Source: Rhodohalobacter mucosus (GTDB lineage: Bacteria; Bacteroidota; Rhodothermia; Balneolales; Balneolaceae). Taken from it: a stretch of DNA of 64,000 nt. Below are positions 51,302 to 59,563 of the stretch, one piece after another (position 1 is the stretch's first letter; the number at the start of each line of letters is the position of its first letter). The notes below the pieces were generated by a model. It was not told the origin of the DNA. It saw only the letters and a program-made list of their open reading frames with translations, and made no database searches. Location of the stretch: contig NZ_QGGB01000002.1 of NCBI RefSeq assembly GCF_003150675.1, positions 434,001-498,000 of the forward strand. The letters are read 5' to 3'. The position numbers and the translations under genes are program-made.

Positions 51302-51751
51302 TCATTTTCTTATAAGGTCTGCTACTGTTTTAGCATCAGGAATTTCCCTACCCGTCTTGTAGGTATTTATAAGTCTGGTTTCTCTGAGCAGTTCAAGAAT
51401 CTCTTTCTTTAAACCGCTCCACTTTCCGTGAAACCTGCAGGGGCTAAGATCTCCGCAATTGCTCAGCCCCAGCAGGCATTCATTCAGGTCCAGATCCCCC
51501 TCGATGGCAACAATAATATCCATGAATGAAATGTCACCCGGATTTCCCTTTAACCTGACTCCTCCCTTTGGCCCTTTGCAGGATTCTACGATTCCCGCAG
51601 CCGTAAGCCGCTGAAGCACCTTGGTAAGGAAGTAGAATGAGAGGCCCAGATCATCACTGAGTTCCCTGATGTTTGTGTAGCCGCTCTCTCCCCTCCCAGC
51701 CAGTAAAACCGAAGCCCGGAGTCCGTAGATGCTCGACTTGGATAAAATCAT
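51302..51751 (-). CDS. Rrf2-family transcriptional regulator with three-cysteine motif (copy 2)
   Basis: This 149-residue protein is clearly paralogous to 41963-42427: SKSSIYGLRASVLLAGRGES, LGLSFYFLTKVLQRLTAAGI, SCKGPKGGVRL and cysteines CLLGLSNCGDLSPC (same C-x6-C-x5-C spacing). It should hold an Fe-S cluster and sense NO or redox state, like NsrR. It is directly upstream of the cytochrome c-nosZ operon on the same strand, with the operator-like motif in the 53-base gap. It is the best candidate to control that operon. Confidence 0.92.
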   Translation of the reverse strand: MILSKSSIYGLRASVLLAGRGESGYTNIRELSDDLGLSFYFLTKVLQRLTAAGIVESCKGPKGGVRLKGNPGDISFMDIIVAIEGDLDLNECLLGLSNCGDLSPCRFHGKWSGLKKEILELLRETRLINTYKTGREIPDAKTVADLIRK

Positions 51752-51969
51752 ACTATGCCTCCCATTTTAAGTGATTATGATAAGTATCGACACGGAAAGA
51801 GCACTCCTCCCGACAGCCCAACACCCCTGAAAGAACATCCTTCATCCCTGCAAGGGTCACACCGGTGGCCAGATAGATACCTCCGGTCCTTATCATGCAT
51901 CTCGTTACTTTCGGCATTTGAGATTTAAGGTTTTGTGGTTGTCGTTATTTTTGATCACTGTGGATGTAT

Positions 51970-52704
51970 TTATTGACAAAAATGTTGCCCAAGCAGCCCC
52001 TCTGCTTTTCTGAATAGTATGTTGTTCTCCAGGTGTACGTGCTTGTGAAGATCGTTCTCAAAACCCTCCAGGTTTTTATAGAGAATGCGGTACGTAGTAC
52101 AGGCATCCTGCGGAGGTGTGAACCCATTGCTAAGATTACGAATTTGCCTCATAGCCTCACCAGCCGCTTCGTGCTCCTCTTCCATCTTATTCAGTTCCAG
52201 CTTCAGGTCCTTTAACATACCTGCAGGTACAGCATTTCCGTTTTCCATTGCTTCCGATACAGATCTGATCAGCGGAAAAACGGTCGATTCCTCGCTCCCA
52301 AGATGCTCCATCAATTTATTTGCAAGCCTTGTAAAGATCTCAAAGATCTCCCTGTTTTCAGGATGTTTCTCCCCATGCACCCTGGACACCTTGGCTGCGT
52401 AGACGGCTATTTCCGGAGTTTTATTCCGTACAAAGGTGTGATGCCTGTTTATGATGTAGTCGATCAAAAAAGATGGAGACCAGTCGCTGTAATTTTCACT
52501 TCCACAATCCTCCTTGCCGTACACGCTTTCCAGTTCTTCCTGAACCGTCTCAAGGCTTACTCCCTTCTTTTCGCAAATGGCCGACAACAGCTGACCGCCG
52601 CCACAGCAGAAATCAATTCCGTACTGCCGGAATACGCCGGCTGCGTGATAGTTTTCCGCTACAATGTCTCCTACGGATCTGTTTGTAAAATTCATTTTCT
52701 TCAA
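51970..52704 (-). CDS. Di-iron protein for repair of iron-sulfur centres (RIC/ScdA/YtfE)
   Basis: This 244-residue protein starts with the ScdA-N (DUF542) domain NRSVGDIVAENYHAAGVFRQ and DFCCGGGQLL, then a hemerythrin-like domain with ligands in YIINRHHTFVRNKTP, VHGEKHPENREIF, LMEHLGSEESTVFP, EEHEAAGEAMRQI and HKHVHLENNILF. RIC proteins repair Fe-S clusters after nitrosative stress and release NO-bound iron. Position between NO-related genes fits. It follows a good terminator, so it has its own promoter. The 218-base gap on its other side (51752-51969) shows no gene or clear signal. Confidence 0.94.
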   Translation of the reverse strand: MKKMNFTNRSVGDIVAENYHAAGVFRQYGIDFCCGGGQLLSAICEKKGVSLETVQEELESVYGKEDCGSENYSDWSPSFLIDYIINRHHTFVRNKTPEIAVYAAKVSRVHGEKHPENREIFEIFTRLANKLMEHLGSEESTVFPLIRSVSEAMENGNAVPAGMLKDLKLELNKMEEEHEAAGEAMRQIRNLSNGFTPPQDACTTYRILYKNLEGFENDLHKHVHLENNILFRKAEGLLGQHFCQ

Positions 52705-52732
52705 TCGTTTAATAACTGTTCGGGTTTTGTTT

Positions 52733-52774
52733 TTTTAAAAAGGTACGGCCGGGTTAGATACCTCCGGCCGTACC
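52733..52774 (-). terminator. Rho-independent terminator after the azurin gene
   Basis: Minus strand: GGTACGGCCGG (52774-52764) pairs perfectly with CCGGCCGTACC (52752-52742), then TTTTT. It ends the nirK-nirV-SCO-azurin operon and separates it from the RIC gene. Confidence 0.9.
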
Positions 52775-52802
52775 TGCCGATGGGTCTTGCGAAGGTGATT
52801 AC

Positions 52803-53282
52803 CTATGCCGGGTTTGTAACCCTGAGAATTCCCTTCATGCCGCCAAAGTAGTGGCCCGGAAATGTGCAGACGTATTCGTACTCACCGGGAGTATCCGGCA
52901 CGGTAAATTCAATCGTATCCGTTTCACCGCCGCCGATCATTTTGGTAAAAGCGATCACCTGATCCTGAAAGGCCGGAGCAATGTATTCGTTATCCTTTGC
53001 CGTCATGGATGCAAAGACGAAATCGTCCATATTTACGCCCTGATCCACAATTGCAATGTTGTGACCCATGGCCGCCTTAGGCAGGTTGCTTTCCACAACC
53101 AGTGTAACTCTGAGCTTTTCACCGGGTTCGGCCTCGATCAGAGTCACGTCAAACTTCATGTTGTCGGTGCCTTTCACGGTAATTTCACGTACGTTTTCGG
53201 TTTCACCTGCGGCTGCAAAAATCTGTGCTGCCATCAGGCCTGTCAACAGTATCGATAATGTGAGTTTAATGAGTGTTTTCAT
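52803..53282 (-). CDS. Azurin-type blue copper protein
   Basis: This 159-residue protein has a signal peptide (MKTLIKLTLSILLTGLMAAQ...FAAA) and the azurin fold. Copper ligands are visible: GHN (MGHNIAIVD) for the first His, and the C-terminal loop YVCTFPGHYFGGMKG with Cys, His and Met. It is a periplasmic electron carrier and natural donor to copper nitrite reductase. Last gene of the nirK operon, followed by a strong terminator. Confidence 0.96.
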   Translation of the reverse strand: MKTLIKLTLSILLTGLMAAQIFAAAGETENVREITVKGTDNMKFDVTLIEAEPGEKLRVTLVVESNLPKAAMGHNIAIVDQGVNMDDFVFASMTAKDNEYIAPAFQDQVIAFTKMIGGGETDTIEFTVPDTPGEYEYVCTFPGHYFGGMKGILRVTNPA

Positions 53283-53305
53283 GGTTTTATCCTTTATTAA
53301 AATGT

Positions 53306-53971
53306 TTATCTGTGATTGTGTTGATTTGTAAATTCGTTTGATGTGGTCATCTCTTTTCGGAGCCTGCTCTCGATAGATGTCACCGCAGCATCCACAGGCT
53401 GATTCAGGCCGATCATTCGTTCTGCGATTGCGCCCTTCTCATCCAGTATGGATACCAGGTTGGAGTGTGCAAAGTGTCCGTCCGATTTCCGGATGTATTC
53501 CACGCCCAGCAGCATGGCCAGTTCACGAATGTGAGCCTGACTGCCGGTTAAAAAGTGCCATTGGGGAATATTCAGTTCATATTGTTCCGCGTACTCCATC
53601 CATCTTTCAGGGGTATCGTTTTCGGGATCAAATGTGACCACCGCGACGCGAACCTCACTTTGAAGCTCTTCATCCACGCCTTCGAATACGCGTTTTGCGT
53701 CCCGTACAAGAATCGGACACACCTGTGTGCAGTTTCCGTACACCATTACCACGATCACCGGCTTTCCGGCAAATTCCGACAGACGGATCTCCTCGTTTCT
53801 ATGGCTGGTCCACACAGCGGTACTGTGATAAACGGAGTAATCTGTCTGAATGTCCATCGCGTCCAGCGCATTGCTGTTTGAATGATTGCCGTGATGATGC
53901 TGGGTATAAGCCAGTGATGGAAGCATCGCCAGTAACAGCAGCGCAGTGAATATTTTGATCATTGTTTTCAT
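53306..53971 (-). CDS. SCO1/SenC family copper chaperone
   Basis: This 221-residue protein has a signal peptide (MKTMIKIFTALLLLAMLPSL), a thioredoxin fold with GNCTQVCPILVRDAKRVF (C-x3-C copper/redox site) and a conserved histidine downstream (SDGHFAHSNLVSILDEKG). A His-rich stretch, QHHHGNHSN, follows the signal peptide. SCO proteins load CuA and related copper sites. Here it is between nirV and azurin and may serve NirK, azurin or the CuA site of NosZ. Confidence 0.93.
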   Translation of the reverse strand: MKTMIKIFTALLLLAMLPSLAYTQHHHGNHSNSNALDAMDIQTDYSVYHSTAVWTSHRNEEIRLSEFAGKPVIVVMVYGNCTQVCPILVRDAKRVFEGVDEELQSEVRVAVVTFDPENDTPERWMEYAEQYELNIPQWHFLTGSQAHIRELAMLLGVEYIRKSDGHFAHSNLVSILDEKGAIAERMIGLNQPVDAAVTSIESRLRKEMTTSNEFTNQHNHR

Positions 53972-53983
53972 GATTCCTCCTTT

Positions 53984-54760
53984 TCAGTTGACGGGCGGCA
54001 GCGGATCGTAGGCACATCTGAATCCCAGCATGCCGGTAGTGCTTGCCGGGTCGAAACTCATTCTTGTGATAAACCGGATCGACATGGCGTAGCTGTAGAT
54101 GCTGCTGTCGCCCTTCATGCGTCCCACGGTTCCGCAGTCGAGTGAGATGTCCTCCCCCACCGGGGGCTTGAAATCCTCCACCCACTCCATTACCAGGCCG
54201 AACAGATCCTTCACACCATACCGGTTTTCGATACCGGTTGAACCCGTGAGGCCCGTTTTTTCGGCATCCACTGCGGAATACCAACCGATCAGCTCATAGC
54301 TGAACCGGTCGGCTTCCTTAGCGGAGGTAAAATCCATGGCCTGTGCGGCATATTCCCATTCATGCAGGGTGGGCAGGCGTCCGCCTTTCCAGCCGCAATA
54401 GGCATTCGCCGCAAACCAGGAGACTCTCGTTACGGGCTCGTTTCCGTTCCTGTCATCCTGCAGCTGCAGGTCGTCCTGCCACTGCTCCAGATAGGAGCTG
54501 CCCGCAAATACGGGCGGTATTTCAGACCGTGTCCATTCGGGATTTACTTTCAGGAACTCCAGAAACTCCGCGTTGGTAACGGCCGTCTCATCGAGACGAA
54601 ACGCAGCTACCTGAACCGGCTCACCGACAACCTCCGGAAGCACCGAGTGGTAGCTTCCGGCGGGGATCTCTATGATACCCCGGTTCTGCGCCGTTCCCGC
54701 TGCCGCAGCAGACAGGGAAGCGGCACAGATCAGGATGATATGGATGATATTTCGCAACAT
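53984..54760 (-). CDS. nirV: NirV-like SUMF1-domain protein next to nirK
   Basis: This 258-residue exported protein (signal MLRNIIHIILICAASLSAAA) has the FGE/SUMF1-domain pattern: IIEIPAGSYHSVLPEVVGEP, AVTNAEFLEFLKV, VTRVSWFAANAYCGWKGGRL and PTLHEWEYAAQ, then LFGLVMEWVED and the closing LGFRCAYD. The double-cysteine active site of formylglycine enzymes is lacking. NirV proteins of this type accompany nirK in denitrifiers; their role is unproven, perhaps in nitrite reductase maturation. It follows nirK by 20 bases. Confidence 0.88.
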   Translation of the reverse strand: MLRNIIHIILICAASLSAAAAGTAQNRGIIEIPAGSYHSVLPEVVGEPVQVAAFRLDETAVTNAEFLEFLKVNPEWTRSEIPPVFAGSSYLEQWQDDLQLQDDRNGNEPVTRVSWFAANAYCGWKGGRLPTLHEWEYAAQAMDFTSAKEADRFSYELIGWYSAVDAEKTGLTGSTGIENRYGVKDLFGLVMEWVEDFKPPVGEDISLDCGTVGRMKGDSSIYSYAMSIRFITRMSFDPASTTGMLGFRCAYDPLPPVN

Positions 54761-54780
54761 GATTCGTCTCTGTAATTCGC

Positions 54781-55980
54781 CTACTGTCTGGGTCCTGCGC
54801 TCAGCGTACCGGTTGCGCCTTTTTCGGCATCGGCAAACTCGTGGTCAATCAGGATGTATTTGCCTTCTTCAGGCACGATGAACTCCACCGTGGCCGAGTT
54901 GGATGCGCCCAGCAGCACGGTTTGCATACCTTTCATTTCATTGTCGGGGTGACCCTCCATCCATACGCGATCAAAAATGGCACCGATCACGTGAAAGCTG
55001 GATGTCTGGCTGGGGCCGTTGTTTGAAAAGTGAATCCGTACGCGTTCTCCCGCATTGGCCTTCAGCGGCTGATCGTGCAGTATGGTTTGATGGCCGTTAA
55101 ACACTACGTGCGAGGGATTAATATTCTGAGCGGCTTCAAAATCATACTGATAGATATCACCGGCACCTTTTTTCAGGTAATATTCAGATTGAACCACCAC
55201 ATATTCATGGTCTATGCGGTCATCGGTTTCGTAGCCCTCTTTGGGTGAAACCACCACCACGCCGTGCTGACCCATTGCAGTGTGCATCAGAACACTTGGT
55301 GTTCCGCAGTGATAGATGTAGGTGCCCGGATAATTGGCCACCCAGTCGAACTGAATGGTTTCACCGGGAGCAATGGTTCTCCATTTGTCATCCTTGGCAA
55401 CGGTGCCGGAGTGAAAGTCCATCGAGTGCGGCATCGGCATAATCGATGGCTGCGTATTCATGTAGTTATTCTCGCGGATCTGCTTCAGATAGGGAGAAGC
55501 AAACTCTTCCTCATTCACCTCATAGGAGATGTCGAGGCCGGACGGTCCGCCCGTGTTTTCACCGTTCATAAGCAGTTCGCTTACCGGCTCATTGATCTGA
55601 ACCATTTCATCCGACCGGTTCTTCATGGTAAAGGTAATGCGGTCGCCTTCACGCACGTGAATGACCGGGCCCGGCACCATACCGCCGAACGTCCATGCGC
55701 GATATCGCACACCCTCGGCTACCTCTATCTCCTGGACAAATGTATCCAGCCGAACCTGGTGATGCCTGTTTCCTTCATAATCGAGCTTAGCCAGTTTGGG
55801 AAGCATGGTTACGTAATCGCCCACTACCGGCGGGCCGTCATAATCGTCTGTAAAGACGGTGGCTTCAGGCATGCCAAAAATCATGCCGTCGATGGTGTAT
55901 TCCTGTGTTTGAGCTTGTACCGTTGTAAGGCCCGTCGCAATAAACAGCATCACGGCGAGGTAATTCATAAAACGTTTCAT
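54781..55980 (-). CDS. nirK: Copper-containing nitrite reductase
   Basis: This 399-residue enzyme reduces nitrite to NO in the periplasm. Signal peptide MKRFMNYLAVMLFIATGLTT...AQA, then two cupredoxin domains. Type 1 and type 2 copper ligands are visible: PHSMDFHSGT (His and, with the catalytic Asp, His), YHCGTPSVLMHTAMGQHG (His-Cys ... His ... Met), VFNGHQTIL (catalytic His region) and SSFHVIGAIFDRVW (last His). No cytochrome or extra cupredoxin is fused. First gene of nirK-nirV-SCO-azurin. A weak operator-like motif lies 49 bases before its start. Confidence 0.95.
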   Translation of the reverse strand: MKRFMNYLAVMLFIATGLTTVQAQTQEYTIDGMIFGMPEATVFTDDYDGPPVVGDYVTMLPKLAKLDYEGNRHHQVRLDTFVQEIEVAEGVRYRAWTFGGMVPGPVIHVREGDRITFTMKNRSDEMVQINEPVSELLMNGENTGGPSGLDISYEVNEEEFASPYLKQIRENNYMNTQPSIMPMPHSMDFHSGTVAKDDKWRTIAPGETIQFDWVANYPGTYIYHCGTPSVLMHTAMGQHGVVVVSPKEGYETDDRIDHEYVVVQSEYYLKKGAGDIYQYDFEAAQNINPSHVVFNGHQTILHDQPLKANAGERVRIHFSNNGPSQTSSFHVIGAIFDRVWMEGHPDNEMKGMQTVLLGASNSATVEFIVPEEGKYILIDHEFADAEKGATGTLSAGPRQ

Positions 55981-56028
55981 AATGTTCTCCGCTTTGTGTT
56001 CAGGGTTGCAGCAACCCCTTGTTTGGTA

Positions 56029-56044
56029 AAAAGTATTTTGAGTG
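56029..56044. promoter_or_regulatory. Weak operator-like site AAAAGTATTTTGAGTG before nirK
   Basis: 12 of 16 bases agree with AAGAGTATTTTGTCTT at 56528. The left half and centre are conserved; the right half is degenerate. A GGGTT-N5-AACCC hairpin lies between it and nirK at 56003-56018. Confidence 0.35.
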
Positions 56045-56108
56045 TGTAAGTGTGTTCAGGCAGCAAATGTATCCTGCATCTTGCCCGTGTCGGGTTAAAC
56101 AGCAGGGT

Positions 56109-56465
56109 TTACCGGGGAGGCGGAAGGTCGGTCTGGTAGTGAAGTGCAAGCGTCTGCTCATCTCCGGAGCAGCAAAGACCGGTTTTTTGATTAATTCCGA
56201 GAGGCGACGGCTGTTCACCCATATGCAGGGGAACCGGGTAATAATCGATATCCAGGAGCTGATCACTCTCTCCCTGATGATGATCGCAGGAGCAGGCAGC
56301 TATATCCATATCACATTTTCCCTCTGTGCACATCTCTCCCGCAGGCTCCGTGAGAAGCTCTGTCAGGCTGCCTTCATACATGAGGTGCTGCACCATCGGG
56401 GTAACCGGCTGCAGGGCTCCGACCATGAAAGCGATTAAGAGGATATGTGAATAAAGAGTTTTCAC
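56109..56465 (-). CDS. Small exported cysteine-rich protein of unknown function
   Basis: This 118-residue protein has a signal peptide (MKTLYSHILLIAFMVGALQP). The mature part has seven cysteines, mostly in EMCTEGKCDMDIAACSCDHHQGE and TGLCCSGDE, plus histidines and acidic residues, a composition suggestive of metal binding. No family recognised; DUF2946-type exported Cys-rich proteins are similar in style. It lies between nirK and a divergent flavoprotein gene. An operator-like motif is 63 bases before its start, so it may belong to the same regulon. Confidence 0.65.
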   Translation of the reverse strand: MKTLYSHILLIAFMVGALQPVTPMVQHLMYEGSLTELLTEPAGEMCTEGKCDMDIAACSCDHHQGESDQLLDIDYYPVPLHMGEQPSPLGINQKTGLCCSGDEQTLALHYQTDLPPPR

Positions 56466-56527
56466 CTGGATTTCTGTTTGGTTTGTTTCTCTCTGGAACC
56501 ATGATAGAAGTTTTATTTAAAAGATAC

Positions 56528-56543
56528 AAGAGTATTTTGTCTT
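56528..56543. promoter_or_regulatory. Operator-like site AAGAGTATTTTGTCTT before the Cys-rich gene
   Basis: It is the best match to the 16-bp consensus, with dyad ends AAGA/TCTT. It lies in the 293-base gap between divergent genes, 63 bases from the 56465 start. Confidence 0.55.
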
Positions 56544-56720
56544 AAATAGAAAGTTTGCTTCTTTCCACCTTTGCCGGCAGCTGATACCTTCTGCTTTTCC
56601 TGTCGGATTTTTCAGGTTCTATTTCCAAAATCATGTATTTTATTGCTTTTAATGGTATTTTTCCTTGCTCAGGTTTCCTGGCAAAGGCATAACAGAAAAA
56701 CCTTTCGCCTTACAATAATA

Positions 56721-56736
56721 AAGAGTAATTTGTCTT
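56721..56736. promoter_or_regulatory. Operator-like site AAGAGTAATTTGTCTT before the flavoprotein gene
   Basis: It differs from the site at 56528 at only two positions. It lies 23 bases before the ATG at 56759. A -7-like TAATTTTG (56744-56751) follows it, so the motif would overlap the promoter and act as a repressor site. Confidence 0.6.
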
Positions 56737-56758
56737 TTTATTTTAATTTTGCATAACC

Positions 56759-58567
56759 ATGATCCAAAACCAACACACCTTCCACATTCCGGTAATGGGT
56801 ACCGGTCATTCTATCGACAGCCCTGTTCGGGTAGCACACCTGGGTATCAACTCGGTTATTTCCGTAGTTGACGATTTGCTGTGTGAAAAAATCCGCAAGT
56901 ACTACTGCGGTGAATTCAACATCCCCTATCAGAATATTCCGCGCTCAAGCAAAGACGGGCGGGCGGATAGAATTGCGGCCTATCTGGAAACCGTTCAGCA
57001 AATTGTTCACACAAAATTTGAAGAGCTGAAGAATCTGCCGCTTTTTGCCGATTCTGAAAAAGACCGTTATTTCAGGCTTCTCCCCTCTTCAAATTCATTG
57101 CGCAAAACATACGATTATATAGCAACGCTCTCCGATCCGGATGAGCGTAGACGATTGACTGACGACCTTACTGAAAGAATGACCCCGGGCTTTATCGATG
57201 TGAACATCATGGCCAAAGTTGACGCCCTCGGCACGGCCGGGGATGGCAAACCGTTGAGCTCCGAGTATTCTGACGCAAGCGCAGCTCTCAGGGGATACGC
57301 GAACAGCAGTTTATCCTCCTCTCTCGTCCTCTCTGCGGGTTTTAATCCACGGCTCTACAGCTATCTGTCTGAGTTCGGAGACTTTTACCGGGATAAGGCG
57401 GGAGAGATCAGGAAGAAAATTGTGCTCAAGGTCAGTGATTTCCGTTCGGCACTGATTCAGGGAAAATTTCTTGCCAAAAAAGGCCTGGAGGTGGCTGAGT
57501 TTCGAATTGAATCGGGTTTGAACTGCGGTGGGCACGCCTTCGCCTCAGACGGGCACCTGATGCCGGTGCTTCTGAGGGAATTCCGCGAGAAAAAGAATGA
57601 ACTCGTGGAAACCTTTCAGCCCATGGTGCAAAGTTTTTATGAATCGATGGGCTGGGATTATCCGGATCTTGAAATCGACGACATCACTCCCAAAATTACT
57701 GTACAGGGCGGCATTGGCACTTATGGCGAGATGCAGCGGCTGATGAATGATTTTGGCATGGACGGTACAGGCTGGGGCAGCCCGTTTCTGCTGGTGCCCG
57801 AAGCCACCTGCGTTGATGACGTCACCACAAAATTACTGGCAAATGCCGGCGAGAAGGACCTCTACCTGAGCAATGTTTCTCCGCTGGGTGTCCCTTTTAA
57901 TAACATCCGGGGTTCCGGATCCGAAATATATACCAAAAAGCTGGTCGACGCCGGCAAACCGGGTTCCAAATGTCCCAAGGGGTTTCTCGTTTCCAATACA
58001 GAATTTACCGAAAATCCGATCTGTACGGCCTCTGCCCAGTATCAGCTGCTCAAAATCAATCAGATCAAGGAGCGGGCAGACCTCAGCGAAAATGAGAAAG
58101 ACAGGCAGGCATCACGGGTGATGGAAAAGACCTGCCTCTGTACAAACCTCGGTACGGGCTCGCTGATCCGGCTGGGTATCATGAAACCGTCGTACGGCAG
58201 GCAGGAAATCTGTCCCGGCCCAAATGTGGCCTGGTTTAACAGGGAATATCTGCTGGATGAAATGGTGGATCACATATATGGGCGAACTGAATCACTGGTT
58301 TCTGCCGAACGGCCCCATATGTTTGCAAAAGAGCTGTGCATGTATGTGGATTATCTCACGGAATTGACTGAGCAAACGGATCCGGAAGACAAGAGTGGTT
58401 TGAACCGCCTGAAAAAAATGCGCAAAAACCTTCATGAGGGCATGGATCTTTGCCTCGAAATCGCTGACTCTGCCGCATACCCGGATGAAAACCTGGGTTC
58501 TCTCCGATCAACGGTTCTTGAACAGAGAAAACGGCTTGATATGCTTTTTAAGGCAGATGTAGCCTGA
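56759..58567 (+). CDS. Large nitronate-monooxygenase-like (2-nitropropane dioxygenase) FMN protein with cysteine-rich insert
   Basis: This 602-residue cytosolic protein resembles the 2-nitropropane dioxygenase TIM barrel: IPVMGTGHSIDSPVRVAHLG (barrel start, near 10-29), SGLNCGGHAFASDG (near 252, the GGH region) and the FMN phosphate site VQGGIGTYGEMQRLMNDFGM followed by DGTGWGSPFLLVPEA. It is nearly twice as long as normal members (about 320-360). A C-terminal segment follows with cysteines in SKCPKGF, NPICTASAQ, KTCLCTNLG and EICPGPN, which could hold an Fe-S cluster, and a helical end. The nirK/nos surroundings and the operator-like site suggest a role in nitrogen-oxide metabolism. The reaction is unknown. 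Confidence 0.75.
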   Translation: MIQNQHTFHIPVMGTGHSIDSPVRVAHLGINSVISVVDDLLCEKIRKYYCGEFNIPYQNIPRSSKDGRADRIAAYLETVQQIVHTKFEELKNLPLFADSEKDRYFRLLPSSNSLRKTYDYIATLSDPDERRRLTDDLTERMTPGFIDVNIMAKVDALGTAGDGKPLSSEYSDASAALRGYANSSLSSSLVLSAGFNPRLYSYLSEFGDFYRDKAGEIRKKIVLKVSDFRSALIQGKFLAKKGLEVAEFRIESGLNCGGHAFASDGHLMPVLLREFREKKNELVETFQPMVQSFYESMGWDYPDLEIDDITPKITVQGGIGTYGEMQRLMNDFGMDGTGWGSPFLLVPEATCVDDVTTKLLANAGEKDLYLSNVSPLGVPFNNIRGSGSEIYTKKLVDAGKPGSKCPKGFLVSNTEFTENPICTASAQYQLLKINQIKERADLSENEKDRQASRVMEKTCLCTNLGTGSLIRLGIMKPSYGRQEICPGPNVAWFNREYLLDEMVDHIYGRTESLVSAERPHMFAKELCMYVDYLTELTEQTDPEDKSGLNRLKKMRKNLHEGMDLCLEIADSAAYPDENLGSLRSTVLEQRKRLDMLFKADVA

Positions 58568-58614
58568 AGCATGGGCATCCGGAATAAACCGGGACTTTTG
58601 CAAGCACCCAGGGT

Positions 58615-58692
58615 TCAGGCAAAATCCTCTACCGTGATCTGGTTTTCGGGACGAACAGCAGATACATTCATGCGATCATTCAATTGTCTCAG
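58615..58692 (-). pseudogene. Remnant of a PII-like gene 3' end
   Basis: In frame on the minus strand are about 25 codons ending RPENQITVEDFA-stop, bounded upstream by an in-frame TAG. The last codons match the end of the intact gene at 59760 (QVAVEDFA), with 14 identical bases, AAAATCCTCTACCG on the plus strand. It looks like the tail of a lost duplicate. The 252-base gap 58568-58819 holds nothing else recognised. Confidence 0.35.
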
Positions 58693-58819
58693 CTAAATCA
58701 GCACTCCGCTCCGAAGGGTTTCCGATGGGGCGGGGCATCGCCCTTATCCCCGACCGCCGCCGGGACTCTTCCCCCTTCCCATGTTGTGATTCCCTCCGGA
58801 AAAGGGTGACTTTTTCGGT

Positions 58820-59563
58820 TCAATCCCTTTTATCGAATTCAGCTTGGTGTGGCAGGTAAAGAATCAGATTTTCGGCTTTGGCCAGTCCATCCACATGGCC
58901 CGCGAGGGATTCATCATCCGTAACAAAATGCATATGCAGGTTTGTTGTATGATGAGTAAAAACTCCGTGGTGAGAGTCAGACCAAAACCCGAGCAGTTTG
59001 GCTGATCGGTTTTCCAATACCCCGTGAGGACCTGATGTTCGGTGCTTTTGATGAGTGTGAACAGGGTCGTCTTCCGGCCAGTCGATAACGTGCCAGCTTA
59101 ATTCGCCGAACTTTCCTTCAAGTAAAAACGGAAATGGCCGACCCATATCCAGACCATGCTCCCCTGCTTTGGTTTCAATGATCTTCTGAAGCTCTTCCAG
59201 CGTTTCAATATCACCGGGCAGGTCGATTGGGTCCCATCTTTCAACAGAGGCAAGAATCAGCAGATTGGCCTTTTCTTCAAATGCATCAATAAACTGTGCC
59301 TTATCATCACCGCCATTCCGGGTTGAGTAAGATGTTCCATCTAAAATCAGGATTTCTCCCTTGAGATTTTCAAACGCACCCAGGGCATAGAGATGATCCC
59401 GCTTCTTATAGTCTGCAAGATTCGCATTTGCGGAGATATCTCCCTGCTGAATAGTAGCGCGAAGTGCGCCGAAATACTCCACGGAATAGGCAGATTGCGC
59501 CAGCGAGGACTGAGACTGTAAACAGAGACCCAGCAGGACAAAAAGAATCAGGGTTCGCATCAT
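58820..59563 (-). CDS. Alpha-acetolactate decarboxylase with signal peptide
   Basis: This 247-residue protein has a signal peptide (MMRTLILFVLLGLCLQSQSS, cleavage near LAQSA), followed by the BudA-type domain: YALGAFENLKGEILILDGTS, GRPFPFLLEGKF, SAKLLGFWSDSHHGVFTHHT and NLHMHFVTDDESLAGHVDGL, where the metal-binding histidines are (H-x-H and the later H). The known enzyme turns acetolactate into acetoin in the cytosol of fermenters. Here the signal implies periplasmic location, and no acetolactate synthase or butanediol gene adjoins. A changed substrate is possible. About 190 bases of gap separate it from the PII-like gene. Confidence 0.88.
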   Translation of the reverse strand: MMRTLILFVLLGLCLQSQSSLAQSAYSVEYFGALRATIQQGDISANANLADYKKRDHLYALGAFENLKGEILILDGTSYSTRNGGDDKAQFIDAFEEKANLLILASVERWDPIDLPGDIETLEELQKIIETKAGEHGLDMGRPFPFLLEGKFGELSWHVIDWPEDDPVHTHQKHRTSGPHGVLENRSAKLLGFWSDSHHGVFTHHTTNLHMHFVTDDESLAGHVDGLAKAENLILYLPHQAEFDKRD

